NCBI GenBank assembly: GCA_024195265.1
Contig: JAJLRJ010000006.1
Location: 32,322,434-32,386,433 of the forward strand
Length of the DNA stretch: 64,000 nucleotides
Direction of reading: 5' to 3'
From: Dendrophyllia cribrosa
Lineage: Eukaryota; Cnidaria; Anthozoa; Scleractinia; Dendrophylliidae
Part shown: positions 55,368 through 64,000 of the stretch, piece by piece
How the letters are laid out: every line of letters begins with the position of its first letter
How positions within the stretch are numbered: position 1 is the stretch's first letter
Position numbers and translations under genes: made by a program
Notes under the pieces: model-generated
Told to the model about the DNA's origin: nothing
Seen by the model: the letters and a program-made list of their open reading frames with translations, nothing else
The model's database searches: none

Positions 55368-57475
55368 TCACTTGGGTGGAAGCAAAGGTTCGTCCTGCTC
55401 TTGTTTAGAAGTTTTTGATTTGTTAACAAGCCGCCGAGCCACTTGGATTAAAATCATCATCAACCGAACAAGCTGCGAGACTAATGACAAGAAGACAAAG
55501 ATCACAATCACAAACGGAATGAATCCCAGTAAAACTGCTTCTGTCAAAAGTAGGCCGCGGACATACTGTTGCTCAACAACGCGGACCTCACTCGCCGCGA
55601 AGTATTACGATGTCACTCCAACATTCAGTATTGCTATGACGACCAACGTTGCCAAGGAAACCGTTTCGACCAAGTTGGCGCGGAACTTGACGAAGGGCTT
55701 CTGGGAAATGTGATGTAAAAGAAAAATAAGGCACAGGATTGCGAGACAGATAGAGCGCAGGAAGGCATTAGGCACGAACGAGCCAATCAGAATTAAGATA
55801 AATCGGCGGCCAACCAGGATGCTCTCCCAGTAGATCTTGTCTGGTGATTGGTCATCTTGTTTCTGGTTGCAAAATGGCGCGCTTAGAACTTCAAGGACTG
55901 ACGCTTCTATGGTGCATGGAGACGATATGTTACTGTCCCCTTCAAGATCAACAGAAGACGACTTCGACGTCATCTCGTGGGATGATTTGTGTGGTCGTGG
56001 TAAAGCTCTCTTTAAGTACACAGCAAAAGCATGAAGCAGATATGGAAGAGAAAAAACACATGCCAGTAAAAACATCTTCGCTGAAATTTGTCGCTGATGC
56101 AGCCGCAAGGAGCCAATATACAAGATGAATATAAACGGAAACAGGTAGAGAATAATAACCCCTATAGAGGCGCTCTGCCACCACTGGAAGCACGTGATTT
56201 CCGCGTTGTAATACCACCGAGACACGTGCTGTATTTGTACACAGTCCAGCAACCTCATGGCCGTGCCTGTAGCCGCTGAGTAACCTAGCAACACGGTCTC
56301 CAGGATCGCTCCCAGGTATGGACCACTTGAGGGAAAGGTTGGGGCACGCTTGCGCAGTTTGTTAAGACCGCTGTGCAGAAGATAGATGATCAGGATTGAA
56401 GCGGTGTGAGGGCAGGGAAAGGACAGATGTTCCAGCGACTGTATGGATATGATTTGAAGTCAAGAAGGTTTATTGCTGGCAATACAACGCTATCTCTTAA
56501 TAACTCACCAACTCCATAAGATGAAATAGTCAACAGTCCAGCAATTTGATAAAAATAAAAGAGGATTTTTAAGAAACCGTGAGAAGAAAACGACGAGGTA
56601 CCATCTGCGTTGTTTTCGTTACCTAATTTCTCGAATTTGTGGTAATCTGTTTTTCTGTTGCTTGCGATAAACCATGCTAAATTCGATGCTATTTTTTGAA
56701 AAATTGGAGGCTTTCAAATAAGGTACAGCGCAAACAATGATATACATATAAAAATAACGACCAGATACCAACGATGAGTGCATTCCGTGACGAGAACACA
56801 ATCGGTGTTGAACAAAGCTTCAGTGAATTTTTCTTTACAGCCTCCACAGAGAATCCCAGTCCTGTTGCCTTGGCAACCAGAATGCTGATAGCTTACATTG
56901 TGGTAAGGGCACTTTTGATTGACAACTGGACTGCAGTAACCATGGGGACAAAACTTGAAGTGTACTTCATCGCCAATAGGATAACCCCAGTAGTTTGGTC
57001 TTGCCGCTAAAGCAGAAGTACAGTTTCCTCCATCGGGACATGTGAGGCACTTCACTAGGTGCTCCACCGTAAAGCCTTTACTGGAGCCTCTCCTTATACT
57101 GTAAGTGCCTATAGGGCAAGGCTGAGTACTCATGGAAAAGGACGTAATTAATGCGTTTGTAAACACCTTTCCAACATTAAAACTCTCCCAATGCGTGAAA
57201 TTATGGAGGTTCAGTTTGCTTCCGAACGGTGATTGAATTCTTACGGAATCGTCCATAGGAACCCTGCCTGCACCCTTAACAAAGATAAGAGCTTTACCAT
57301 CGTGGCTGACAGGGTCAGAAATAAACGAACTATCACTTACAGACATGTTACCAAAGCTTGTCACTGTAAGAAATCCGTGATCACGAAAACTAAGACCGTG
57401 GGTCTTAGTTTTAGTGATCACGAAAACTAATATAAGACCCCACAAATTTACCCGTAAATATAACTTTACATTCAA
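55368..57475 (-). pseudogene. Cysteine-rich multi-pass membrane protein pseudogene
   Basis: On the minus strand, 57475-56714 encodes an extracellular part with QPCPIGTYSIRRG, CLTCPDGGNC, NYWGYPIGDEVHF, CPHGYC and NRTGILCGGCKEKF, then a first span (WYLVVIFICISLFALYLI). The frame then shifts (SNFSKNSIEFSMVYRKQQ), shifts again (GNENNADGTSSF, FLKILFYFYQIAG, INLLDFKSYPYSRWNICPFP) and again (ILIIYLLHSGLNKLRKR). After that it stays open through several spans (SIGVIILYLFPFIFILYI, FILILIGSFV, ICLAILCLIFLLHHI) to a TAA at 55605. The same frame continues 79 codons past that stop (YFAASEVRVVEQ, two more hydrophobic segments, DEPLLPPK) to a TGA at 55368. So there are three shifts plus one nonsense. I recall the architecture (Cys-rich ectodomain, LCGGCK block, polytopic C-part) as a large cnidarian family without known function. 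The first about 34 residues come from an inserted palindromic repeat, so the authentic N-terminus is lost. Confidence 0.75.
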
Positions 57476-57840
57476 AGAAACGGACCGGCCGACGGATGAT
57501 AATGTGACGGATTAGTGTATGAGGGGTCATAATTCGACTTCATATAAAATCGACGGCTTGAATTTTAAGAGTCTTAGTTTTCGTAATTACGAAAACTAAG
57601 ATGGGGTCTAAGATGGGTCTTAGTTTTCGTAATTACGAAAACTAAGACCCCTAAATTTACCCCTAAATATAACTTCAAATTTAAAGAAACGGATCGGACG
57701 GAAGATAATTTGATGGATTAGACTTGGAACGGTCATAATTCAAGTTCATCACTCGACGGAATGGATTTTAGGGGTCTTAGTTTTCGTGATCACGAAAACT
57801 AAGATGGGTCTTAGGTCTTAGTTTTCGTAACACCCCATTT
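57370..57840. repeat. Palindrome-punctuated tandem duplication (CGAAAACTAAG)
   Basis: Three blocks of CTTAGTTTTCGTNATNACG and its complement (about 57375-57430, 57567-57650, 57775-57832) separate two diverged units of about 200 bp, each with AAATTTACCC, AAATATAACTT, AAAGAAACGGAYCGG and GGTCATAATTC. It overlaps the 5' end of the minus-strand pseudogene. Confidence 0.8.
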
Positions 57841-58165
57841 CCTAAGTATAGACTTCCTGTGTTTCCGAGAATGTCACGCAATGAAGAACAACAAAATAAA
57901 AACATATAGATTTATTTTTTAAATTTATCAGATTCTTTAGACCATAAAGTTAAGCGGGTACATATTTAGTTAAAATAGTATGTAACCATCATATTGTATT
58001 AAATTTAGAGGCCTCTAAATACATGGATTTTATAAAGTTATATTATGGGTTGGATGTATTTGTTGTTTGCCATAAAATGGTATAATTTAAATGCACCATT
58101 ACCTTAAATAAATATGGGTCACGACTGTTTTGTAACAGATCTTTAAAGTTATATCCGATACAAAG
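57841..58165. other. 5' flank of PA-7TM gene copy 3
   Basis: AT-rich with no repeat recognised. No confident core promoter; the ATG is preceded by GATACAAAG, and in copy 1 by TTAAACAAAG (shared ACAAAG). Confidence 0.3.
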
Positions 58166-59914
58166 ATGTTGGGAAAGTACATTGTGATCAGCAGTTGTGT
58201 TTGCTTCTTTCTTCCAGCTGTCTTATTTGTTGTTTTTCAGTTAATTTCGCCTCGCGATGATATGCCAACTCTGAAACTGCATGGAAAATGGATGGGACCA
58301 AAGATATCGATGAAATTCTCTTTATCGGAGCTTTTCCCGTCCGAGCTGAACTCACCATCACTGGAGTCCTTTCTTCAGGCATCCACAGCAGAGAATTCAC
58401 TGAGCGGCCTTGCTGTGTATTCAAACCTCGCAAATGCGTGTCAACCGCTGGATGATGTAAGCAACGCAAACATACAAGTGCACAAAATCGCCCTTGTCAC
58501 CCTTGTCACCCTTGTGAACGAATCTGCGTGTACGTATTATACATTACTGGAACTGGCAGGAAATGCACAAAATGCAGGATACTCTGTACTGATATATTAT
58601 GTTCGAGATGAAAAGTCTCTCTTGCCTCCTAATTTACCGACTCAGAACAAATTAATTCTTATTCCGGTTATGAACATTCTTATCGACCCCTGGTATAATG
58701 AACCTAGTAAATCTACTGTCGAGAAATATTTTTCGGATGCAGACCGAACTAATGTTGACATCTGGTGTCCCTTTTTCATTACACCGGACGAAGATGACCT
58801 AAGTAAGATAGAGTCTTACTTAATCAGACTTTACTATTGGTTTCTTGTTGGGCCGTTAATCACACTCGAGTGGCTGAGACGTACAAGGAAACTTTGTTGG
58901 ATGTCTGGCGGTCAACAAGTCGACGAACATCAGGCAGTTGAAAGGCTTGAAAATGAGAATGTCACTGAAAGTGAAATTCGAGCCATGGAGGAAGGTGAAA
59001 ATGTAAATGAGCCATTGTCAAACCGACGCTTACTCTCAAATGACGATGAGTCAATTGGATCTCACCAGGGACGAGAAGGTTCGAGAGAAGGTGAGTACGG
59101 CAGCCAAGGAGGTGAGGAAGAACGACTACTTAATATTTCTGCGGATGATGAAAATACAAGACAGTTTCGAGGCACTGGAAGTGTGGACGGTATCAGAAAG
59201 ATTTTTCACAAAGGTGTTATATGTTTTACTTATATAATTATCATCATAGTAGCCCTCCCGATTGCTATTTCTAGCGGAGGTTTGTCCTTTTTTAGATTTG
59301 ACGAAGGGTCATCTTTTGGCAGACTAATTGCAAAATCTTTTCTTTCCCACTCTCCAGATTCGGTATCCGTCTGGTATCTTAATGGGTTGCTGCTAATTGT
59401 TTCGTTGTGGTCACCCTTTCAGATATTTTGTTTCTTCCTGTACAGTCGGTTCGCCTGTAACAGCACATGGGCCGTTCCAACTAACTTTTTAAAACTGATT
59501 CGAAGCGATTGGTTTGCGTCAAACATTTATTTGCTGGTTTTAGCTGTAGTTGTACCTTATTTTACCTCGACATCAGACACATACGGCAATTTTGGTTATA
59601 TTGCAATTTACAACACCGTTTGCACAGTCTGCAATATGCTTTTCATAATCATCGTAAACAAGCACAAATTTGTCACGCGTTATGTTTTCTACATCAGCGT
59701 ATGTATGATTTGTGCGTATATTCAAAGCGATATCGTTGCCGTGTTTTATTTTGCACTCAATTCTGAAGGATCCCTAAACAACTTAAAACTCACTGCACTC
59801 CGCACGGTAGCGATTGGGCTCACTTTGACTGTGAGTTTCAGTTCTTCTATGCACATCATTCGAAAACTTTATAAGCCGCAGGAATCGCTGTTTGAGGGAC
59901 TTGGGGAGAAATAA
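58166..59914 (+). CDS. PA-domain seven-span membrane protein, copy 3 (intact)
   Basis: An intronless frame of 582 residues, the paralog of copies 1 and 2 and in the same orientation. It has an N-terminal signal/anchor segment (about 6-27), a PA-like domain (GLAVYSNLANACQPL, ELAGNAQNAGYSVLIYY), a first span (YYWFLVGPLITLEW), an acidic cytoplasmic loop with EEERLL (acidic dileucine) and six further spans, ending RKLYKPQESLFEGLGEK. Relative to copies 1 and 2 it has a 9-bp tandem duplication (ALVTLVTLV) and a short insertion in the PA domain (CTYYTLLELA). The lumenal segment between the PA core and span 1 differs strongly from the paralogs, while the last 130 residues are almost identical. Function unknown. 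No RING, so ubiquitin-ligase activity is not expected by itself. Confidence 0.9.
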   Translation: MLGKYIVISSCVCFFLPAVLFVVFQLISPRDDMPTLKLHGKWMGPKISMKFSLSELFPSELNSPSLESFLQASTAENSLSGLAVYSNLANACQPLDDVSNANIQVHKIALVTLVTLVNESACTYYTLLELAGNAQNAGYSVLIYYVRDEKSLLPPNLPTQNKLILIPVMNILIDPWYNEPSKSTVEKYFSDADRTNVDIWCPFFITPDEDDLSKIESYLIRLYYWFLVGPLITLEWLRRTRKLCWMSGGQQVDEHQAVERLENENVTESEIRAMEEGENVNEPLSNRRLLSNDDESIGSHQGREGSREGEYGSQGGEEERLLNISADDENTRQFRGTGSVDGIRKIFHKGVICFTYIIIIIVALPIAISSGGLSFFRFDEGSSFGRLIAKSFLSHSPDSVSVWYLNGLLLIVSLWSPFQIFCFFLYSRFACNSTWAVPTNFLKLIRSDWFASNIYLLVLAVVVPYFTSTSDTYGNFGYIAIYNTVCTVCNMLFIIIVNKHKFVTRYVFYISVCMICAYIQSDIVAVFYFALNSEGSLNNLKLTALRTVAIGLTLTVSFSSSMHIIRKLYKPQESLFEGLGEK

Positions 59915-61575
59915 AATGGAGCACGATTTGGGTGATGTAACTTCAAGGTAACTAATAGTTTTCTTGATAGTTCAACTTTTTTTACATTCCACTGACAGAT
60001 TTTGTAGTCTGATACCTTATTATTACTACCTTTAGGGTACTAAACCAGAAAAAAAATGTTTACGCAAAGGAACAACTAATCAGAAGGAATTGGTACCTCT
60101 TACAAGTAAAAATTAATGTGAGTCACACCCACAAAAGGAATTTCTGGTTCATTTTAGGAGTTGCTTTCAACATTTCTAATGATCACCCAAGTCAATTTTA
60201 TATGGGATGCGTCCCCCCACCGGTATGTAGTGTTCACGATAATTACGGACGAACCACTCTGTGGCAATAGATTTTGTGATATTTTGTGTTAGTTTGAATT
60301 TTTCAAAAAAGTTGTTTAGTTGTAACATTGCCAGTGCCTTTAAGTTAAATATAGTGACATAAGCTAAAGAAGGTATTTATCATGTGTATTAAACAGCATA
60401 AAATGCTTGTTGCTAGAGACTGTATTTTGTAACTATATAAGCATTTACAGAATTTTAGTTCTAGAATTTTAACTTATTACAGTGATTAATAAATTTTTTT
60501 TTATAACTAAGCAACAATTTAACTTAGAAATCACGAAATCATCTTGTTGCTAGAGACTGTATTTTGTAACTGTATAAGTATCGCAGAATTTTCGGGGATC
60601 TAGAATTTTAACTTATTAAAGTGATTAATAAAAAGTTGGTTTATTTTTTTTTTATATAACTAAGCAACAATTTCACTTAGAAATCACCTTCAAATCACCA
60701 TAATATGATCGCCGACTTCACTGCAGTCAGGGGCGTACCCAGCGAAAGCTTCCAGGGATTCCAGAAACCCCGTTTTCAAGAAAAAAATTTGACAAATTAG
60801 GAATAGAATCCCTACAAGAAAAAAATCGAGAAATGACTCTTATCTTCAAGAAATGTTTCCTTCCTGAAGGTGACATGCACATGCGTTTTGAATGCCCCTG
60901 TAACTGAATTGTTTTAAGCAGCCCCTCCCCCCGATCTTGAGTGACTGATTCCAGGTGAACTGGCTCTCCCCCACTTGCAAAAAAGCCTACCGTGGGTATG
61001 CCCCAGCTGTTAAGCCAGCGACACAGGTACTCTAGGCGATTTTATACGCTCATTGCGGTGATTGGAGAAAATCACCAAGTGTACCCAGGCGATCAATTTT
61101 CCGGGGGGGGGGGGGGGGGGGGGTGACTGGATATACCCCACTAGGCAATTGTATACACTCGTCGAGGCAATTAGCGAAAATTGCCAGGTGTGCCCTGGCG
61201 TTCAATTTCGCCGCGACGAGGGTATAAAATTGCCTAGTGTGTCGATGAGTGGTTTATCTTCTCTTGTGATACTTTAGATTAGTTTAAATTACAAGATTAG
61301 GGGCAAACCATTAGACTTTTCAGGTGTAAGGGGGTTGGGTGATTTTGTCTGCGCTCAAAATATTTCCTTCAGCTGTGTCGCTGCAGTCTCGTTCCCAGTC
61401 GTCCTCGGCGCATAATAGCATGTGACATCACCCCCATGCTAATGAGGACTCTTTTCTCGGTAAGCGCGACAAAAGAGAAAATGAATGTCTGCATGTCATT
61501 TTACGAAAAGTCTTGGCCAACTTTGCGCGCGCTCAAAATCCTTCCTTCTCCTCCACTTTCTAGGCTTCTAGCGCC

Positions 61576-61741
61576 CAGCCTGTCCCAGGCGTGAAGATTG
61601 TGGGGCCTGGGGAACAGCTGAAAACCGGAGTGCGAACGAGCGGGAAAAACGAGGGGAACCCTTCGTGAGCACTCGTAATATTTTTCCTTCGCGCGCCGCC
61701 TATCTCTCGCTCCCCATCATCAAAACGCCTGGAAAAGGCTA
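61576..61741. mobile_element. AGCCTG-like palindrome in the copy 3 flank
   Basis: The copy of the 54349 element at the same position in the duplicated block (AGCCTGTCCCAGG to CGCCTGGAAAAGGCTA). Confidence 0.65.
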
Positions 61742-62226
61742 CTATACTGATACAACGGCTCTTAAGGCGGGGGTTCACATGAAAGCCATTTCTCCACCAC
61801 TTGACATGGCCTTAATGGAAATATCTCGTTCACGATTCAAGCAATCCAAAAACTCTCTGCTCATCTCATGAATCTACGTTATGGGGTGTTTTGTAAATTT
61901 TTGGGTGATTTTTGGGTATGTTTGGGAGGAAATAGCTTTTCTCAGAAAATATTGAAAATTTAATGAAGTTTTAAAAAGATAATTTGTAGTTAATAATTAA
62001 TAGGCGGACAAGTTAGTCCACTAACAACCTAGGGTACTCTTGCATGGGTATCAACTGTCTGTTGGAGTTCCAAAAATCATTTTCTTTCTTCTATCCCTTC
62101 TTTAAACCTCTTCAAATTTCATTCAAATTCATGTTTACCCCCGCCTTTGTTCTTCGCGTCTGTTGAGGCCATTTAATAGTTGTTAACGATTTTCATTTTT
62201 GTATGTATGAATGGTCAAACTTTTAA

Positions 62227-62941
62227 GGTCGGCACACACGATGCGACTAGTCCCTGCGACTAGTCCCTGCGACTAGTCGCATCGTGTGAACTGGCCATTT
62301 TTGCCACAAAATCTAGTCGCAGGGACCAAAATTTAGTCGCTGCGACTAGTCCCACGAATTCAAACTGGTTTGAATTTTTGGGACAAGTCCCTGCGACTAG
62401 TCCCACGTAACACTCCGTGTGAACCGTTCGTGGGACTAGTCCCTGCGACCAAATTAAAATAAACCAATCACAAATCGGTATCACATGCTCCCACAATTCC
62501 TTACGGACTCTGAGTACTGAAGATCTTGATCGAATTTTCGTCCCGTTTTATTTCTGTATTGGCAACATCTAAAATAATTGGTAACAGTGCGTTATTTCTC
62601 GCTTCTATCCAAACTGAATCATAAACAATTCAAGTACTGAATAATTTCGCTGAACTACCTGCGGTTATAATAAGCTGATTTATTTCAATGCTACCTTGCT
62701 ATTTTAATAATTTTGGTTTCTTAACAAAGCTGCAGAGTGAAACGAAGATAGCGTTTGCCCCCAGTTTTTGCTGCTTTTTTAAAGTTAGTCCCTGCGACTA
62801 GATTTTGAAGCAGTTCACACGATGCGACTGGTCCCTGCGACTAGTCGCAGGGACTACTTACAAGTTCACACGGTGCGACTAGTCCCTGCGACTGGTCCCT
62901 GCGGCTAGTCGCAGGGACTAGTCGCATCGTGTGTGCCGACC
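62227..62941. mobile_element. GGTCGGCAC-terminal transposon, 715 bp
   Basis: Ends GGTCGGCACACACGATGCGA and its complement. The subterminal regions are packed with AGTCCCTGCGACTAG in both orientations. Flanked by TTTAA on both sides. The paralogous copy 2 flank at about 54992 keeps the empty site (AAACTTTTAAGTTTCAAC), proving insertion. TTAA is the core of the target. Confidence 0.92.
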
Positions 62942-63228
62942 TTTAAGTTTCAACTACAGATTCAAGTTACAATCACATTGTATAACATTATTAACAGTTC
63001 CACTGGAAAATACTGCTTTAATAGTAGCTTTAATCTGAATGGTCAAACTTTCGAATTTCATCAACAGAGTTAAAATTTTGAACCACCTTGTAAAGCATAA
63101 TAAACAGCACCACAGAAAGGTAGTTCAGTGGATATCATTTAAATAGTCATACCGTTGAACATTCCGATCGTTACGGTTACTGTAGAACAACTATTAATTA
63201 CTCTGGGAGTGAGAGCGGTAAGATTTAA

Positions 63229-64000
63229 GGTCGGGACACACGAGGGGACTAGTCCCTGCGACCAGTCCCTGCGACTAGTCCCGAGGACCAAATCCCTCCG
63301 TGTGAACTGCTAATTTTCGGCAAAAATCTAGTCGCAGGGACTGAATTTTGGTCCCCGCAACTGGTCCCACAAATTCAAACTGGTTTGAATTCGTGGGACC
63401 AGTCCCAGGGACTGGTCCCTTCAAATTTTGCTTCATCCCTTCGTGTGAACAGTTCGTGGGACTGGTCCCTGCGACGAAATGAAAATGAGCCAATCGCTGA
63501 TCAGCATTTTAAGCTCCCATAATTCTGTACTCAATGCAAACAAAGTTCCCGCCAAATTTTCTCGCTAGCATAGACAAATTCGGCTAACGCATTGTTGTAC
63601 CCAATTCAAACCTTTTGGGATAAGAACTCTTTGTTCGTCATATTTCCATATCAATGAAGCATTGACATGGAAATTATATGGAAATATTGTGAACAAAGAA
63701 TCTTATTCCCAGAAGGTTTGAATTGGGTACAACAATGCGTTTGCCGAATTTATCTATTTATGCGCGCCATTTCATGAAGAGAATGCGTGACATCCGGTTT
63801 ATGTTATGCAAATTTCATCGGATGTTTTTATCTGATACAACTAACCTGGAGAATATTCTAACACTGGTATTGGAGGTCTTGATGACATAGTGCAGTCATT
63901 GTTTTTTTTTTTCAGGTTCTATGCAGCAATAAAAATACAACACCTAAAGAAAAACCTTTATCGAAATATGGTCGAAATATGAGATTACGAACACTGTCAA
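63229..64000. mobile_element. Second GGTCGGGAC-terminal transposon, right end beyond window
   Basis: It starts GGTCGGGACACACGAGGGGA after TTTAA, with the same AGTCCCTGCGAC subterminal repeats and the CCAATCRCNRATC segment as the 62227 element. The right terminus was not found before 64000. It contains the palindrome at 63571. Confidence 0.75.
63571..63755. repeat. Palindrome nested in the second GGTCGG element
   Basis: AAATTCGGCTAACGCATTG, TACCCAATTCAAACCTT and AACTCTTTGTTC are mirrored on the right side. Nearly perfect hairpin with a short centre (TCCATATCAATG). Confidence 0.85.

Larger units (their letters stand above)
59915..63228. repeat. Segmental duplication: copy 3 3' flank
   Basis: Orthologous in order to the copy 2 flank (49856-55290): AATGGAGCACGATTTGG, GACGAACCACTCTGTGGC, GTACCCAGGCGATCAATTTT, CAGTCTCGTTCCCAGTCGTC, then GGCGGACAAGTTAGTCCAC. 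It contains a private internal duplication (60380-60640, TGTTGCTAGAGACTGTATTT twice), a G-tract at 61102 and the element at 62227. No gene. Confidence 0.85.

Noticed and set aside
1..64000. CRISPR-like arrays, tRNA or rRNA genes, bacterial operons
   Set aside because: Regular repeats here are satellites or minisatellites without unique spacers; no cloverleaf or rRNA signature was recognised by eye, though a covariance-model scan was not possible.

Overview
This is eukaryotic, AT-rich, intron-bearing DNA that is dominated by mobile elements. The mixture points to an anthozoan cnidarian, most likely a stony coral or an anemone. It holds CR1-like LINEs with an esterase (SGNH) ORF1, a Penelope-like element, a mariner, RecQ-like and Crypton-derived fragments, and a cysteine-rich multi-pass membrane family that I associate with cnidarians. 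The taxon is inferred from family resemblance only; there is no marker gene such as rRNA.

Layout. 1-11.1 kb: a Crypton/KIAA1958-like gene fragment (304-952), small palindromic elements and minisatellites, a frameshifted RecQ-like helicase piece (minus), and two short exons that look like the 3' end of a host gene on the minus strand (10777-10699 and 9235-9092). 11.7-16.6 kb: a 2.2-kb foldback element, then a 2-kb satellite built of a 9-bp unit. 16.7-33 kb: one broken CR1-like LINE (ORF1 about 19.7-22.2 kb, ORF2 23.45-33 kb) opened up by nested DNA transposons. The outermost is a 5.7-kb element flanked by TTAA, which itself carries further insertions. Five of the insertions in and around this LINE leave readable target-site duplications.

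33.4-64 kb: the most interesting part. Three paralogous, intronless genes lie in the same orientation (33375, 48119, 58166). Each encodes a protein of about 580-590 residues with an N-terminal signal segment, a protease-associated (PA) domain, one membrane span, an acidic cytoplasmic stretch with a conserved acidic-dileucine motif, and six more membrane spans. The architecture recalls PA-TM-RING ubiquitin ligases such as RNF13, but the RING is missing and a six-span bundle follows. Copies 1 and 3 are intact. Copy 2 is intact except for one in-frame TGA. Their 3' flanks are segmental duplications, each decorated with its own insertions. A degenerate cysteine-rich multi-pass membrane pseudogene (minus strand, 55368-57475) lies between copies 2 and 3. 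A mariner, a Penelope-like element split by a 4.1-kb TTAA element, and a truncated CR1-like LINE fill the gaps.

No tRNA, rRNA, CRISPR array or prokaryotic operon was seen. Most open frames in the window are repeat translations or shadows and are not annotated as genes.
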